This document shows positions 1 to 6,618 of a stretch of 10,230 nucleotides of DNA, piece by piece; positions within the stretch are counted from its first letter, which is position 1; each line of letters opens with the position of its first letter. This DNA comes from Phascolarctobacterium sp. (GTDB lineage: Bacteria > Bacillota > Negativicutes > Acidaminococcales > Acidaminococcaceae): the NCBI GenBank assembly GCA_019417125.1, contig DXVZ01000111.1, positions 1 through 10,230 on the forward strand, in the 5' to 3' direction. Under the pieces are notes generated by a model. The model saw nothing but the letters and a program-made list of their open reading frames with translations. It was not told the DNA's origin and ran no database searches. The position numbers and the translations under genes are program-made.

Positions 1-1
1 G

Positions 2-7
2 TATAAT
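2..7 (+). promoter_or_regulatory. Possible -10 element for the LarA-family gene block
   Basis: A perfect TATAAT lies 35 nt before the first lar start codon, inside a very AT-rich leader. A transcript starting near position 14 would carry a leader of about 28 nt containing the AAGGAG ribosome binding site at 28-33. The -35 region would fall outside the window, so this cannot be confirmed here. AT-rich DNA often gives such matches by chance. Confidence 0.3.
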
Positions 8-41
8 ATAATTATATAACTATTAAAAAGGAGAATGAACA

Positions 42-1340
42 ATGAAAGAATACACTCTTCCGTATGGCAGCGGCTGCCAAAAGGTAATGTTGCCGGAAGA
101 ACATATATTATACGATATTCACGGTAATAAGGCATCTGTTGCCGGTGATATTAAAGAAGCGACTTTGGAGGCGCTGCGCAGCCCGATTGAAAACGCACCG
201 CTGAAAGACGTTGTGCAAAAGGGCGACAAGGTTGCCGTAATTGTCAGCGACATTACGCGCCTGGTACGCACTGCCGATTTCTTGCCGGTAGTTATTGACG
301 AAATTAATGCAGGCGGAGTGCCCGACAGCGATATTACCATTGTCGTGGCAACCGGTACGCATCGTGCTCATACTTCGGAAGAAGATGTTTTGGTTTGCGG
401 CGAGGAGATTGTTAAACGCATAAAAATTCATCAGCATGATTGCCGCAACAGCGCTGAACTGGTTGACCTTGGCGTTACCAGCCGCGGCACTCCTGTTTTG
501 ATTGATAAAACTGTGGCGGAAGCCGATAAAATCATTATTACCGGTGCTGTATCACTGCACCCGATGGCAGGTTTTGGAGGCGGGCGCAAAGCTGTAATGC
601 CGGGCGTAAGCGGCCACGCAACCATTATGCATAATCACGCTATGGCGCTGGCTGATGCAGTTGGCGAAGGCTGCAACCCACTGTGCGAAACCGGTGTTTT
701 GGAGAACAACCCGCTGCACGAAGATATGACGGAAGTGTGCGAAAAAATTAACCCGGCGTTTCTTGTCAACATGGTGTTTAGCCCCGAGGGCGATTTGCAC
801 GAAGTTGTTGCCGGGCATTGGTACAAAGCTTGGGAAAAAGGCTGCCGCGACCTTTTGGCGATGGCAGGCGTACATATTAAAGAGCAGGCGGACGTTGTTA
901 TTGCCTCCGCAGGCGGCACGCCGAAGGACATTAACCTGTACCAAAGCTGCAAAGCACACATGAACGCTGTGTTTGCGGTTAAGCCGGGCGGTTATCTTAT
1001 CTGCACGCTGGAATGCCCGGATATTAAAGAGCCTGCTATTTTTACGGATTGGTTCTCAAAATCAGACATTCTGCAATTTGAAAAAGATGTTCGCGCTGAT
1101 TTTTCCATTCCGGCGTTTGTGGCTTTTAAAACAAGATGCATTGTAAATTCGCTGCACACTTACCTTGTAACCAGGCCCGAAAACTTTGAATTTGTACGGG
1201 CAACTGGGCAGATTCCGGTGGCATCGCTTGAAGAAGCATGGAAACTGGTAGAAGAAGATTTAAAGAAAAATAATAAAGAAGATTACAAAATTACAATAAT
1301 GGGGCACGCTTCGGCGACGCTGCCTATTTTGGACAAGTGA
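42..1340 (+). CDS. larA: LarA-family nickel-dependent 2-hydroxyacid racemase/epimerase, copy 1
   Basis: This 432-residue protein belongs to the LarA superfamily, whose founding member interconverts D- and L-lactate with a nickel-pincer nucleotide cofactor. The length is normal for the family. Aligned to the Lactobacillus plantarum enzyme, the acid/base histidines are H107 (in TGTHR) and H173 (in SLHPMAG). The lysine that tethers the cofactor is K183 (in GFGGGRK), the nickel-ligand histidine is H199 (in HNH), and R73 (in SDITR) and the Q301/K304 pair (YQSCK) are also kept. It should therefore be catalytically competent, in the cytoplasm. The start is supported by AAGGAG 8 nt upstream. It is the first of three tandem paralogues, with 10 nt to the next. 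Substrate is not determined by sequence alone: lactate, malate, phenyllactate and sugar-acid activities are all known in the superfamily. No cofactor-synthesis genes (larB, larC, larE) are beside it. Confidence 0.9.
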   Translation: MKEYTLPYGSGCQKVMLPEEHILYDIHGNKASVAGDIKEATLEALRSPIENAPLKDVVQKGDKVAVIVSDITRLVRTADFLPVVIDEINAGGVPDSDITIVVATGTHRAHTSEEDVLVCGEEIVKRIKIHQHDCRNSAELVDLGVTSRGTPVLIDKTVAEADKIIITGAVSLHPMAGFGGGRKAVMPGVSGHATIMHNHAMALADAVGEGCNPLCETGVLENNPLHEDMTEVCEKINPAFLVNMVFSPEGDLHEVVAGHWYKAWEKGCRDLLAMAGVHIKEQADVVIASAGGTPKDINLYQSCKAHMNAVFAVKPGGYLICTLECPDIKEPAIFTDWFSKSDILQFEKDVRADFSIPAFVAFKTRCIVNSLHTYLVTRPENFEFVRATGQIPVASLEEAWKLVEEDLKKNNKEDYKITIMGHASATLPILDK

Positions 1341-1350
1341 GTGGGAAAGA

Positions 1351-2640
1351 ATGAAAGAATATAAATTAAAATACGGTAAAACAACGCAAAGCGTGATGCT
1401 TGACGAGAAGAAGGTGCTTCAGGTTATTGACGCTCCGGCAGGCGAAAAAATTACAGATGTAAAAAAAGCCGTGCTGAACGCAGTGCGCAGCCCGATTAAA
1501 AGCGCGCCGCTGAAAGACGTTGTGCAAAAGGGCGACAAGGTTGTAATTCTCGTCAGCGATATTACGCGCGCGTGGAACAGAACCTGCGATTTTTTGCCGT
1601 ATGTTGTTGAAGAATTAAACAATGCCGGTGTGCCGGACAGTGATATTTCCGTTTTGGTAGCGGGCGGCACGCACAGGGCAAATACTGATGAGGAAAAGAA
1701 AATTATCGTTGGCGCGGATTTGTTTAACCGCCTTAAAATTTATGACCACGACGCTTATGATGAAGCGAACAACGTTTATTTGGGCACGACCAAACGCGGC
1801 ACGCCGGTGTATGTAGACAGGCTTGCCGCAGAAGCAGATAAAGTTATTTTAACGGGCGGTATTACGCCGCATCTGTTTGCTGGTTTCGGCGGCGGGCGCA
1901 AAAGTGTGGTGCCGGGCATTGCCAGTGATAAAACGGTTAACCACAATCACGTTATGGCGCTCAGCGATATCCCAGGCGGCGGTATTAACCCCGAAACCTG
2001 CCTTGCTAAAGAGTGGGACAACCGCGTAAGCGAGGATATGTGCGAAGCAACGTCATTTTTAAACCCGTGCTTTTTGGTTAATTCTATCGTCAATGCTGAC
2101 GGCGATTTTTACGCTATTGTTGCCGGCAACTGGTACGAAGCCTGGCTGGAAGGAACGCGCATTGTTAAAAAGCAGCAGGGCGTCAAAGCTCTTGCAAAGG
2201 CAGATATTGCCATTACCAGCGGCGGAGGTTACCCGCATGATATTAACCTGTACCAGGGTATGAAGGCGTATGTGCCCGCGGCGATGGCGCTGAAAGAAGG
2301 CGGCGTTATGATTGCCGTGCTGGAGTGCGAGGATATTGCCGAACCGCCGGTGTTTTTTAACAGCTTCCATTACGACGATTTGAAAGAGATGGAAAATGAT
2401 GTACGCCATGGCTTTACCATTCCGTTTTATGTGGCGTTTTACACCTGCTGCCTGGCTGAACGCTTTACCATTATTTTAGTAACGAAGCCGGAAAATTTTG
2501 AAGAAGCGCGCAAAACACGCGCCGTGCCGGTAGCGACGCTGGAAGAAGCTATGGAGATGGCGAAGAAAATCGTCGGGAAGGAAGATTATACGGTAAACAT
2601 CTTCCCGCACGGCATGGGGACGATTCCGTTTTTTAATTAA
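1351..2640 (+). CDS. larA: LarA-family nickel-dependent 2-hydroxyacid racemase/epimerase, copy 2
   Basis: This is the second tandem LarA-superfamily protein, 429 residues. Its key residues fall at the same numbers as in the L. plantarum enzyme: H108 (GGTHR), H174 (TPHLFAG), K184 (GFGGGRK) and H200 (HNH). Q302 and K305 (YQGMK) follow in the C-terminal half. It begins 10 nt after the stop of copy 1, with only a weak GGGAAAG binding site (1343-1349), so it is probably translated from the same messenger as copy 1. Compared with the other two it has a distinct active-site loop after SDITR (AWNRTCDF, with a bulky Trp75 and one extra residue) and Pro173 before the catalytic His174. This suggests a different substrate pocket, which is inference. 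A 37-nt stretch (1507-1543) is identical to 198-234 in copy 1. Confidence 0.9.
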   Translation: MKEYKLKYGKTTQSVMLDEKKVLQVIDAPAGEKITDVKKAVLNAVRSPIKSAPLKDVVQKGDKVVILVSDITRAWNRTCDFLPYVVEELNNAGVPDSDISVLVAGGTHRANTDEEKKIIVGADLFNRLKIYDHDAYDEANNVYLGTTKRGTPVYVDRLAAEADKVILTGGITPHLFAGFGGGRKSVVPGIASDKTVNHNHVMALSDIPGGGINPETCLAKEWDNRVSEDMCEATSFLNPCFLVNSIVNADGDFYAIVAGNWYEAWLEGTRIVKKQQGVKALAKADIAITSGGGYPHDINLYQGMKAYVPAAMALKEGGVMIAVLECEDIAEPPVFFNSFHYDDLKEMENDVRHGFTIPFYVAFYTCCLAERFTIILVTKPENFEEARKTRAVPVATLEEAMEMAKKIVGKEDYTVNIFPHGMGTIPFFN

Positions 2641-2675
2641 GCTTTGCAAATTTTTTTATATAAATGCAGTTTTTT

Positions 2676-2687
2676 AGGGAAAGGAAG
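2676..2687 (+). promoter_or_regulatory. Ribosome binding site that sets the start of LarA copy 3
   Basis: A purine-rich AGGGAAAGGAAG stretch precedes two in-frame ATGs at 2688 and 2694. From AAGGA (2681-2685) the gap to ATG 2694 is 8 nt, the normal distance. The same site lies against ATG 2688, although AGGG at 2676-2679 could serve that codon. An ATG at 2664 lies upstream of this site, has no binding site of its own, and would add a stretch absent from the two paralogues. The start at 2694 is therefore preferred, with 2688 as the alternative. Confidence 0.6.
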
Positions 2688-2693
2688 ATGAGT

Positions 2694-3995
2694 ATGGCAT
2701 TAAAAAATTTTAAATTTGGTTTTGGTGACGGTTACCAGGAGGTTGCCCTGCCTGAAGAACACATTTTGCAGGTAATTGAAGGCAACGAAAGCGAAAAAAT
2801 TACCGACGTTAAAGCGGCAGTGTTAAAAGCAATGCGCGAGCCTATTAACAGCAAACCATTGCAGCAGTGTGTCAGCAAAGGCGAAAAAGTGGCAATTATT
2901 GTCAGCGATATTACGCGCCTGGTACACACCGACCAAATTTTGGTACATATTGTTAACGAGCTGAACCTTGCAGGTATTCCGGATGAAGATATCAGCATCG
3001 TCGTTGCGCAGGGCACGCACCGCCCGCAAACCCACGAGGAGGACGTTATCGTCTGCGGACAGGAAGTTGTAGACCGCATTAAAATTTACCAGCACAGCAG
3101 CAAAGAATCAGTCTGCGTGCATGTAGGCGATACCCCGCGCGGTGTGCCGGTTTGGATTGACAAGCACGTAACCGACGCCGATAAAGTAATTTTAACCGGC
3201 GGCATTACCGTACACCTTTTGGCAGGCTACGGCGGCGGGCGCAAAAGCATTCTGCCGGGCGTTGCCAGCGAAGAAACTATTCAAAAACATCATTCGCTCG
3301 CTTTGGCTGATGAATTTGGCGGCGGCGTATATCCCGGCGTCTGCACCGCTAATATCGAGGGCAACCGTTTCCATGAGGAACTTTGCGCTGCCTGTGAATT
3401 TATCAACCCGTGCTTTTTGGTAAACAATGTACTGGACAACGACGGCGACTTTGCTAAAATAGTCGGCGGCAACTGGTACGATGCTTGGCTGGAAGGTACA
3501 AAAGAAGTACTGAAAATTCAGGGCGTAAAAGCTAAAGGGCGCGCCGATGTTGTTATCGCATCGCCGGGCGGTTTCCCGAAAGATATTAACCTGTACCAGG
3601 GCAGCAAAACCTATGACACCTCCGCACTAGCACTGAAAAAAGGCGGTATTTTAATTGCCGCACTGGAAGCACGCGAAATCAATGACCCGCCTGCGTATAT
3701 GGAAAGCTTCCGCTTTGATAACCTGACCGATATGGAAAAAGCGCTGCGCGCCGAGTTTTCTATTCCGTTTTACGTAGCGTTTGTACTGGCAACACTGTGC
3801 CACGAAAACACCGTTTACCTGGTAACCAAACCCGAGAATTTTGAAGCAGCAAGAAAGACAGGGCAGATTCCTGTTGCAACTATCGAAGAAGCATGGGCGT
3901 TGGCGCAGGAAAAATTAAAAGCCGAAGGCAAAACAGATTACACCATTAACGTAATGCAGCACGCAGCCAACACCGTGCCGATGATTGAAGAATAA
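2694..3995 (+). CDS. larA: LarA-family nickel-dependent 2-hydroxyacid racemase/epimerase, copy 3
   Basis: This is the third LarA paralogue. It has 433 residues from the preferred start (435 from ATG 2688). The catalytic set is present: H109 (QGTHR), H174 (TVHLLAG), K184 (GYGGGRK) and H200 (in KHH rather than HNH), plus Q302 and K305 (YQGSK). The residue two before the nickel ligand is therefore changed from His to Lys relative to copies 1 and 2. The loop after SDITR reads LVHTDQ, closer to copy 1 than to copy 2. The gene follows copy 2 after 53 nt of AT-rich DNA with its own good ribosome binding site. I see no terminator in that gap, so co-transcription is likely. The block ends in a hairpin terminator at 4005-4044. 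The enzyme is cytoplasmic, with no signal peptide. Its substrate is unknown, and a function different from its neighbours is plausible. Confidence 0.9.
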   Translation: MALKNFKFGFGDGYQEVALPEEHILQVIEGNESEKITDVKAAVLKAMREPINSKPLQQCVSKGEKVAIIVSDITRLVHTDQILVHIVNELNLAGIPDEDISIVVAQGTHRPQTHEEDVIVCGQEVVDRIKIYQHSSKESVCVHVGDTPRGVPVWIDKHVTDADKVILTGGITVHLLAGYGGGRKSILPGVASEETIQKHHSLALADEFGGGVYPGVCTANIEGNRFHEELCAACEFINPCFLVNNVLDNDGDFAKIVGGNWYDAWLEGTKEVLKIQGVKAKGRADVVIASPGGFPKDINLYQGSKTYDTSALALKKGGILIAALEAREINDPPAYMESFRFDNLTDMEKALRAEFSIPFYVAFVLATLCHENTVYLVTKPENFEAARKTGQIPVATIEEAWALAQEKLKAEGKTDYTINVMQHAANTVPMIEE

Positions 3996-4004
3996 CCATA
4001 AAAT

Positions 4005-4044
4005 AAATAAAGCCGCCGTACAATAATGTATGGCGGCTTTATTT
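4005..4044. terminator. Bidirectional terminator between the lar block and feoB
   Basis: A stem of about 17 bp (4005-4021 with 4028-4044, one G-T wobble, core AAAGCCGCC/GGCGGCTTT) closes a 6-nt loop. The A-rich left flank and T-rich right flank give a U-tract on either strand. It lies between two convergent units: it ends 15 nt before the feoB stop and starts 9 nt after the stop of LarA copy 3. It should stop transcription from both sides. Confidence 0.85.
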
Positions 4045-4059
4045 ATATATAGTTATCAA

Positions 4060-6075
4060 TCAGTTAAAACCCAGCATTAAACCAACATGGTAAACCGCAA
4101 AGGCAGTCAGCCAGGCGATGCAGATTTCGTACGCCATAATGATAAGTGTGGCAGTGCCGGAATTCATCTCGCGCCTGATGGCAGCAAGGGCGGCTACGCA
4201 TGGAGGATAGAGAAGGGCGAAGGTTAAAAAGCTCAGCGCCGTCAGCGGGGTAAAAATGCTCTGCAGCGCGCTGCCGGTAAGTTCATCACCGCTGCCGGTA
4301 AGCACCGAAAGCGTACTGATAACAACTTCTTTGGCGGTAATGCCAGTAATCAGCGCTGTTGCTGCACGCCAGTCACCAAAGCCCAGCGGCGAAAATACCG
4401 GTGCTATAAATGAACCGATTTGGGCAATCATACTATCTGCCGGGTTTTCAACCATATAAAAGCGGGTGTCGAAACTTTGCAGCAGCCAAATAACGATGCT
4501 GGCGAGAAAGATAATTGTAAACGCCCTGTGCAGAAAGTCTTTGGCTTTGCTCCACATGTGCAGGCCGATGGTGCGCGCCGTTGGCAGGCGGTAAGCAGGC
4601 AGTTCCATTACAAACGGCACTGGCTGGCCGTTAAAAACAAATGCTTTTAACAGCAAACCAGAAAGAATAGCGATAAAAATGCCAGTAAGGTAGAGGAACA
4701 TCATTACCTGCGCACGGTTTTCGGCAAAAAAAGCGGCAATAAACACGCCGTACACAGGCAGCTTGGCGCTGCATGACATAAACGGCGTTAAAATAATGGT
4801 GATTTTGCGGTCGCGTTCACTGGCAAGCGTGCGCGTTGCCATAATTGCCGGTACGCTGCAGCCAAAACCGATAAGCATCGGTACAAAAGACGAGCCGGAA
4901 AGACCAATTTTACGCAGCAGCATATCCATTACAAAGGCAATGCGTGCCATGTAGCCGGTGTCCTCTAGCAGCGAAAGGAAGAAGAACAGTGTTACGATAG
5001 TCGGCAAAAACGAAAGTACGCTGCCGACGCCGGTAAATACGCCGTCGATGATAAGCGAGTGGATAGGCGCGCTGACGTTGGCTGCCGCAAGCCCTGCGTC
5101 AGCCGCTTCAGTAACGGCGGCAATGGCAAGTTCCAGCCAGTCGCTGAGCTGTGCGCCGATAACGTCGAAAGTCAGCCAGAAAACCGTAAACATTGTTGCT
5201 AAAAAGATAGGTATGGCAAGGTATTTATTGGTTAAATAGCGGTCCATTTTAACGGAACGCTGCTGTGCGACACTTTCATCCGGCTTACGGACGGTTTGGC
5301 TGCACAGTTCTTCAATATAGGAGTAGCGCATATCGGCAAGCGCCGCTTCCTTATCGGTATCGGCGGCGGCTTCCAGTTCTGTTACAAAATGCCCGATGAT
5401 ATCCCGCTCGTTTTCGCTCAGTTCAAGTTCTTTGGTTAAAAGGTCGTCGCCCTCAATCAGCTTGGTTGCCGAAAAACGCAGCGGCAAGCCTTTTTTGCGC
5501 GCTTTAGGCTCAATTAAGTGGGCGATGGAGTGAATTGCCATATGCGCAGGTCCGGAACAAAAATCAAGACGTTCCGGCAGCTGATGTGTTTCGGCTGCGG
5601 CTTTGGCACGACGGATAAGCTCATCAACACCGGCACCTGAATTGGCGGTAATCGGTATTACTGGAATGGTTAGCTTTTTCTCAAGGCTTTTAATGTCGAT
5701 GGTGCCGCCGCTTGCCTGCAATTCGTCCATCATATTCAGGGCGATAACCATCGGCGTATTAAGTTCAATCAGCTGCAAAGAAAGGTAAAGGCTGCGTTCA
5801 ATATTCGTCGCGTCAAGAACGTTAACGATAACGTCCGGCTTGTTGCGCAAAAGCAAATCGCGTGTAACAATTTCTTCGGACGTATAGGGCGACAGCGAAT
5901 AAATACCGGGCAGGTCGATAACGGTAATATCTTTATCTTTCAGTAAAATACCTTCCTTTTTTTGTACCGTTACGCCCGGAAAGTTGCCGACATGCTGGTT
6001 GCTGCCGGTAAGATAGTTAAAAAGGGTGCTTTTGCCGCAATTTTGATTTCCTACAAGTGCAAATGTAAGTTTCAT
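4060..6075 (-). CDS. feoB: Ferrous iron transporter FeoB
   Basis: FeoB is the membrane GTPase permease that imports Fe(II) under anaerobic or low-iron conditions. The 671-residue protein starts with a G domain: G1 GNQNCGKST (residues 9-17), switch I with Thr37 (NFPGVTV), G3 DLPG (54-57), G4 NMMD (114-117) and a G5-like TANSG (143-147). A helical linker follows to about residue 280. The membrane part carries the Gate motifs GFGCSVPAIMATRTL (403-417) and PFMSCSAKLPVY (431-442), and the late segment with YPPC (623-626). C406, C435 and C626 correspond to the conserved core cysteines. Hydrophobic stretches lie near 286-306, 343-370, 425-450, 457-480, 517-533, 611-632 and 643-668. It is shorter than E. 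coli FeoB (773 residues), as in many Firmicutes. Its ATG overlaps the feoA stop (ATGA) and has GGAGG close upstream, so the two are translationally coupled. No feoC is present. Confidence 0.97.
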   Translation of the reverse strand: MKLTFALVGNQNCGKSTLFNYLTGSNQHVGNFPGVTVQKKEGILLKDKDITVIDLPGIYSLSPYTSEEIVTRDLLLRNKPDVIVNVLDATNIERSLYLSLQLIELNTPMVIALNMMDELQASGGTIDIKSLEKKLTIPVIPITANSGAGVDELIRRAKAAAETHQLPERLDFCSGPAHMAIHSIAHLIEPKARKKGLPLRFSATKLIEGDDLLTKELELSENERDIIGHFVTELEAAADTDKEAALADMRYSYIEELCSQTVRKPDESVAQQRSVKMDRYLTNKYLAIPIFLATMFTVFWLTFDVIGAQLSDWLELAIAAVTEAADAGLAAANVSAPIHSLIIDGVFTGVGSVLSFLPTIVTLFFFLSLLEDTGYMARIAFVMDMLLRKIGLSGSSFVPMLIGFGCSVPAIMATRTLASERDRKITIILTPFMSCSAKLPVYGVFIAAFFAENRAQVMMFLYLTGIFIAILSGLLLKAFVFNGQPVPFVMELPAYRLPTARTIGLHMWSKAKDFLHRAFTIIFLASIVIWLLQSFDTRFYMVENPADSMIAQIGSFIAPVFSPLGFGDWRAATALITGITAKEVVISTLSVLTGSGDELTGSALQSIFTPLTALSFLTFALLYPPCVAALAAIRREMNSGTATLIIMAYEICIAWLTAFAVYHVGLMLGFN

Positions 6076-6311
6076 GCTTCCTCCGGCTGCACGGTAATTT
6101 TTTTAGCATCGTCCAGGCGCAGGGTCAGCTCATAGCCGCGCAGAAAAATCTCAATTGGGTCGCCCAAAGGCGCTCTTTTGCGCACCATAACCTTTGTTTT
6201 GGGGGTCAGGCCCATGTCTAAAAAGCGGCGGCGCAAAATTCCTTCGCCGCCAACAGTAATAATCGTAGCTTTTTGCCCGATAGCCAGATTATTTAAGGTG
6301 ATAGCGTCCAT
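6072..6311 (-). CDS. feoA: FeoA family ferrous iron transport accessory protein
   Basis: FeoA is a small cytoplasmic SH3-like protein needed for full FeoB activity, thought to act on the FeoB G domain. This 79-residue protein has the usual size and pattern: an N-terminal segment with LNNLAIGQKATI, the central RRRFLDMGLTPKTKV stretch (about residues 28-42), and a C-terminal beta part with PIEIFLRGYELTLR (52-65). The start is supported by AAGGAG at 6321-6326 with a 9-nt gap. It is the first gene of a two-gene operon with feoB, overlapping it by 4 nt, and is transcribed from a promoter in the divergent region shared with the PerR-like gene. Confidence 0.93.
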   Translation of the reverse strand: MDAITLNNLAIGQKATIITVGGEGILRRRFLDMGLTPKTKVMVRKRAPLGDPIEIFLRGYELTLRLDDAKKITVQPEEA

Positions 6312-6327
6312 ATATAGTTTCTCCTTA

Positions 6328-6390
6328 TTTGATTACTTATGACTAACTGCAAATTTATTATATCACTACCAATAGTTATAAGCAATCAAA
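6328..6390. repeat. Long inverted repeat flanking the feo promoter (candidate operator pair)
   Basis: The left arm 6328-6345 (TTTGATTACTTATGACTA) and the reverse complement of the right arm 6373-6390 (TTTGATTGCTTATAACTA) match at 16 of 18 positions. The arms are separated by 27 bp, with centres 45 bp apart. The right arm overlaps the feo -35 element and the left arm lies just after the expected transcription start. A transcript from this promoter contains only one arm, so the symmetry is more likely read by a DNA-binding protein than as an RNA hairpin. I cannot name the protein: the arms are not a clean match to the classical Fur or PerR box. Confidence 0.6.
6357..6385 (-). promoter_or_regulatory. 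feoAB promoter
   Basis: Reading on the minus strand, TTGCTT (6380-6385) and TATAAT (6357-6362) are separated by 17 bp. The -10 is perfect and the -35 keeps the TTG. Transcription would start near 6350, giving a leader of about 38 nt with the feoA AAGGAG site. The flanking inverted-repeat arms cover the -35 and the initial transcribed region, the right geometry for repression. Confidence 0.7.
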
Positions 6391-6402
6391 CAAAGGATTT
6401 TA

Positions 6403-6426
6403 AAAGTTTTAAATATTTAAAACTTT
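6403..6426. repeat. 24-bp perfect AT-rich palindrome
   Basis: Positions 6403-6414 are the exact reverse complement of 6415-6426. The half-site is AAAGTTTTAAAT. It lies about 18 bp upstream of the feo -35 element and about 125 bp upstream of the -35 of the divergent promoter. No gene ends nearby, so a terminator role is unlikely. It could be a regulator binding site or an UP-element-like sequence. Confidence 0.6.
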
Positions 6427-6438
6427 GTAAAAGAAAAG

Positions 6439-6464
6439 TATTATTTATTGTATGGCAAATAATA
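6439..6464. repeat. Spaced inverted repeat TATTATTT-10-AAATAATA
   Basis: Two perfect 8-nt arms (6439-6446 and 6457-6464) flank a 10-bp spacer. The arms resemble the A/T alternation of PerR/Fur-type half sites, but such matches arise easily in AT-rich DNA. It is recorded as a weak candidate operator. Confidence 0.35.
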
Positions 6465-6506
6465 AGTTAAGCCCAGGTTTACCAAAAGCAGGTGCAAATT
6501 AGAAAA

Positions 6507-6520
6507 TTTTTATATAAAAA
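6507..6520. repeat. 14-bp perfect palindrome TTTTTATATAAAAA
   Basis: This perfect palindrome lies 31 bp upstream of the -35 element of the PerR-like gene. It may simply reflect A/T composition. Its position would suit an upstream regulator or UP-type element. Confidence 0.3.
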
Positions 6521-6551
6521 CTGCCTTTGCGTGAAAAAATAGTGAAGTATC

Positions 6552-6579
6552 TTGACAATATTTCTTTTGGGTATATAAT
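6552..6579 (+). promoter_or_regulatory. Promoter of the PerR-like regulator / rubrerythrin unit
   Basis: A consensus TTGACA (6552-6557) and a perfect TATAAT (6574-6579) are separated by 16 bp. This is the strongest promoter in the window. Transcription would start near 6586, giving a leader of about 33 nt before the ATG at 6619. The sequence after the -10 (GTAATTGAGAATGAG, 6581-6595) is loosely Fur-box-like and could serve autoregulation, but the match is weak. Confidence 0.85.
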
Positions 6580-6604
6580 TGTAATTGAGAATGAGTTTTG
6601 TTAG

Positions 6605-6614
6605 AAGGGAGAGG
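6605..6614 (+). promoter_or_regulatory. Ribosome binding site that sets the start of the PerR-like gene
   Basis: AAGGGAGAGG lies about 7 nt before ATG 6619. An in-frame TTG at 6598 would place this site inside the coding region, and an in-frame TGA at 6592-6594 blocks any longer start. ATG 6619 is therefore the start, which matters because it leaves the protein without the usual N-terminal helix. Confidence 0.85.
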
Positions 6615-6618
6615 CAGA

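Larger units (their letters stand above)
6312..6618. other. Divergent feoA / PerR-like intergenic control region
   Basis: This 307-bp, strongly AT-rich stretch holds no gene that I can support. It contains a minus-strand promoter for feoAB (6357-6385), a long inverted repeat around that promoter (6328-6390), a 24-bp perfect palindrome (6403-6426), a spaced inverted repeat (6439-6464), a 14-bp perfect palindrome (6507-6520) and a plus-strand promoter for the regulator gene (6552-6579). The arrangement fits a control region for iron and oxidative-stress genes. The 6465-6500 segment shows nothing that I recognise. Confidence 0.7.

Noticed and set aside
1..41. Nickel- or metal-sensing riboswitch ahead of the LarA block
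   Set aside because: Only 41 nt are visible, all AT-rich, with no room for a riboswitch fold. Anything further upstream is outside the window.
552..959. Minus-strand open frames inside LarA copy 1
   Set aside because: They are antisense to a fully conserved coding region and have no recognisable motifs or ribosome binding site.
2664..2693. ATG 2664 as the start of LarA copy 3
   Set aside because: It has no ribosome binding site, would add ten residues absent from the paralogues, and places the good purine-rich site inside the coding region.
6581..6597. Fur box overlapping the start of the PerR-like transcript
   Set aside because: TTGAGAATGAG resembles one half-site of some Fur boxes, but the second half does not match, so no operator is called here.
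6598..6618. TTG 6598 as the start of the PerR-like protein
   Set aside because: It would put the AAGGGAGAGG site inside the gene, adds only seven residues, and does not restore the missing N-terminal helix.
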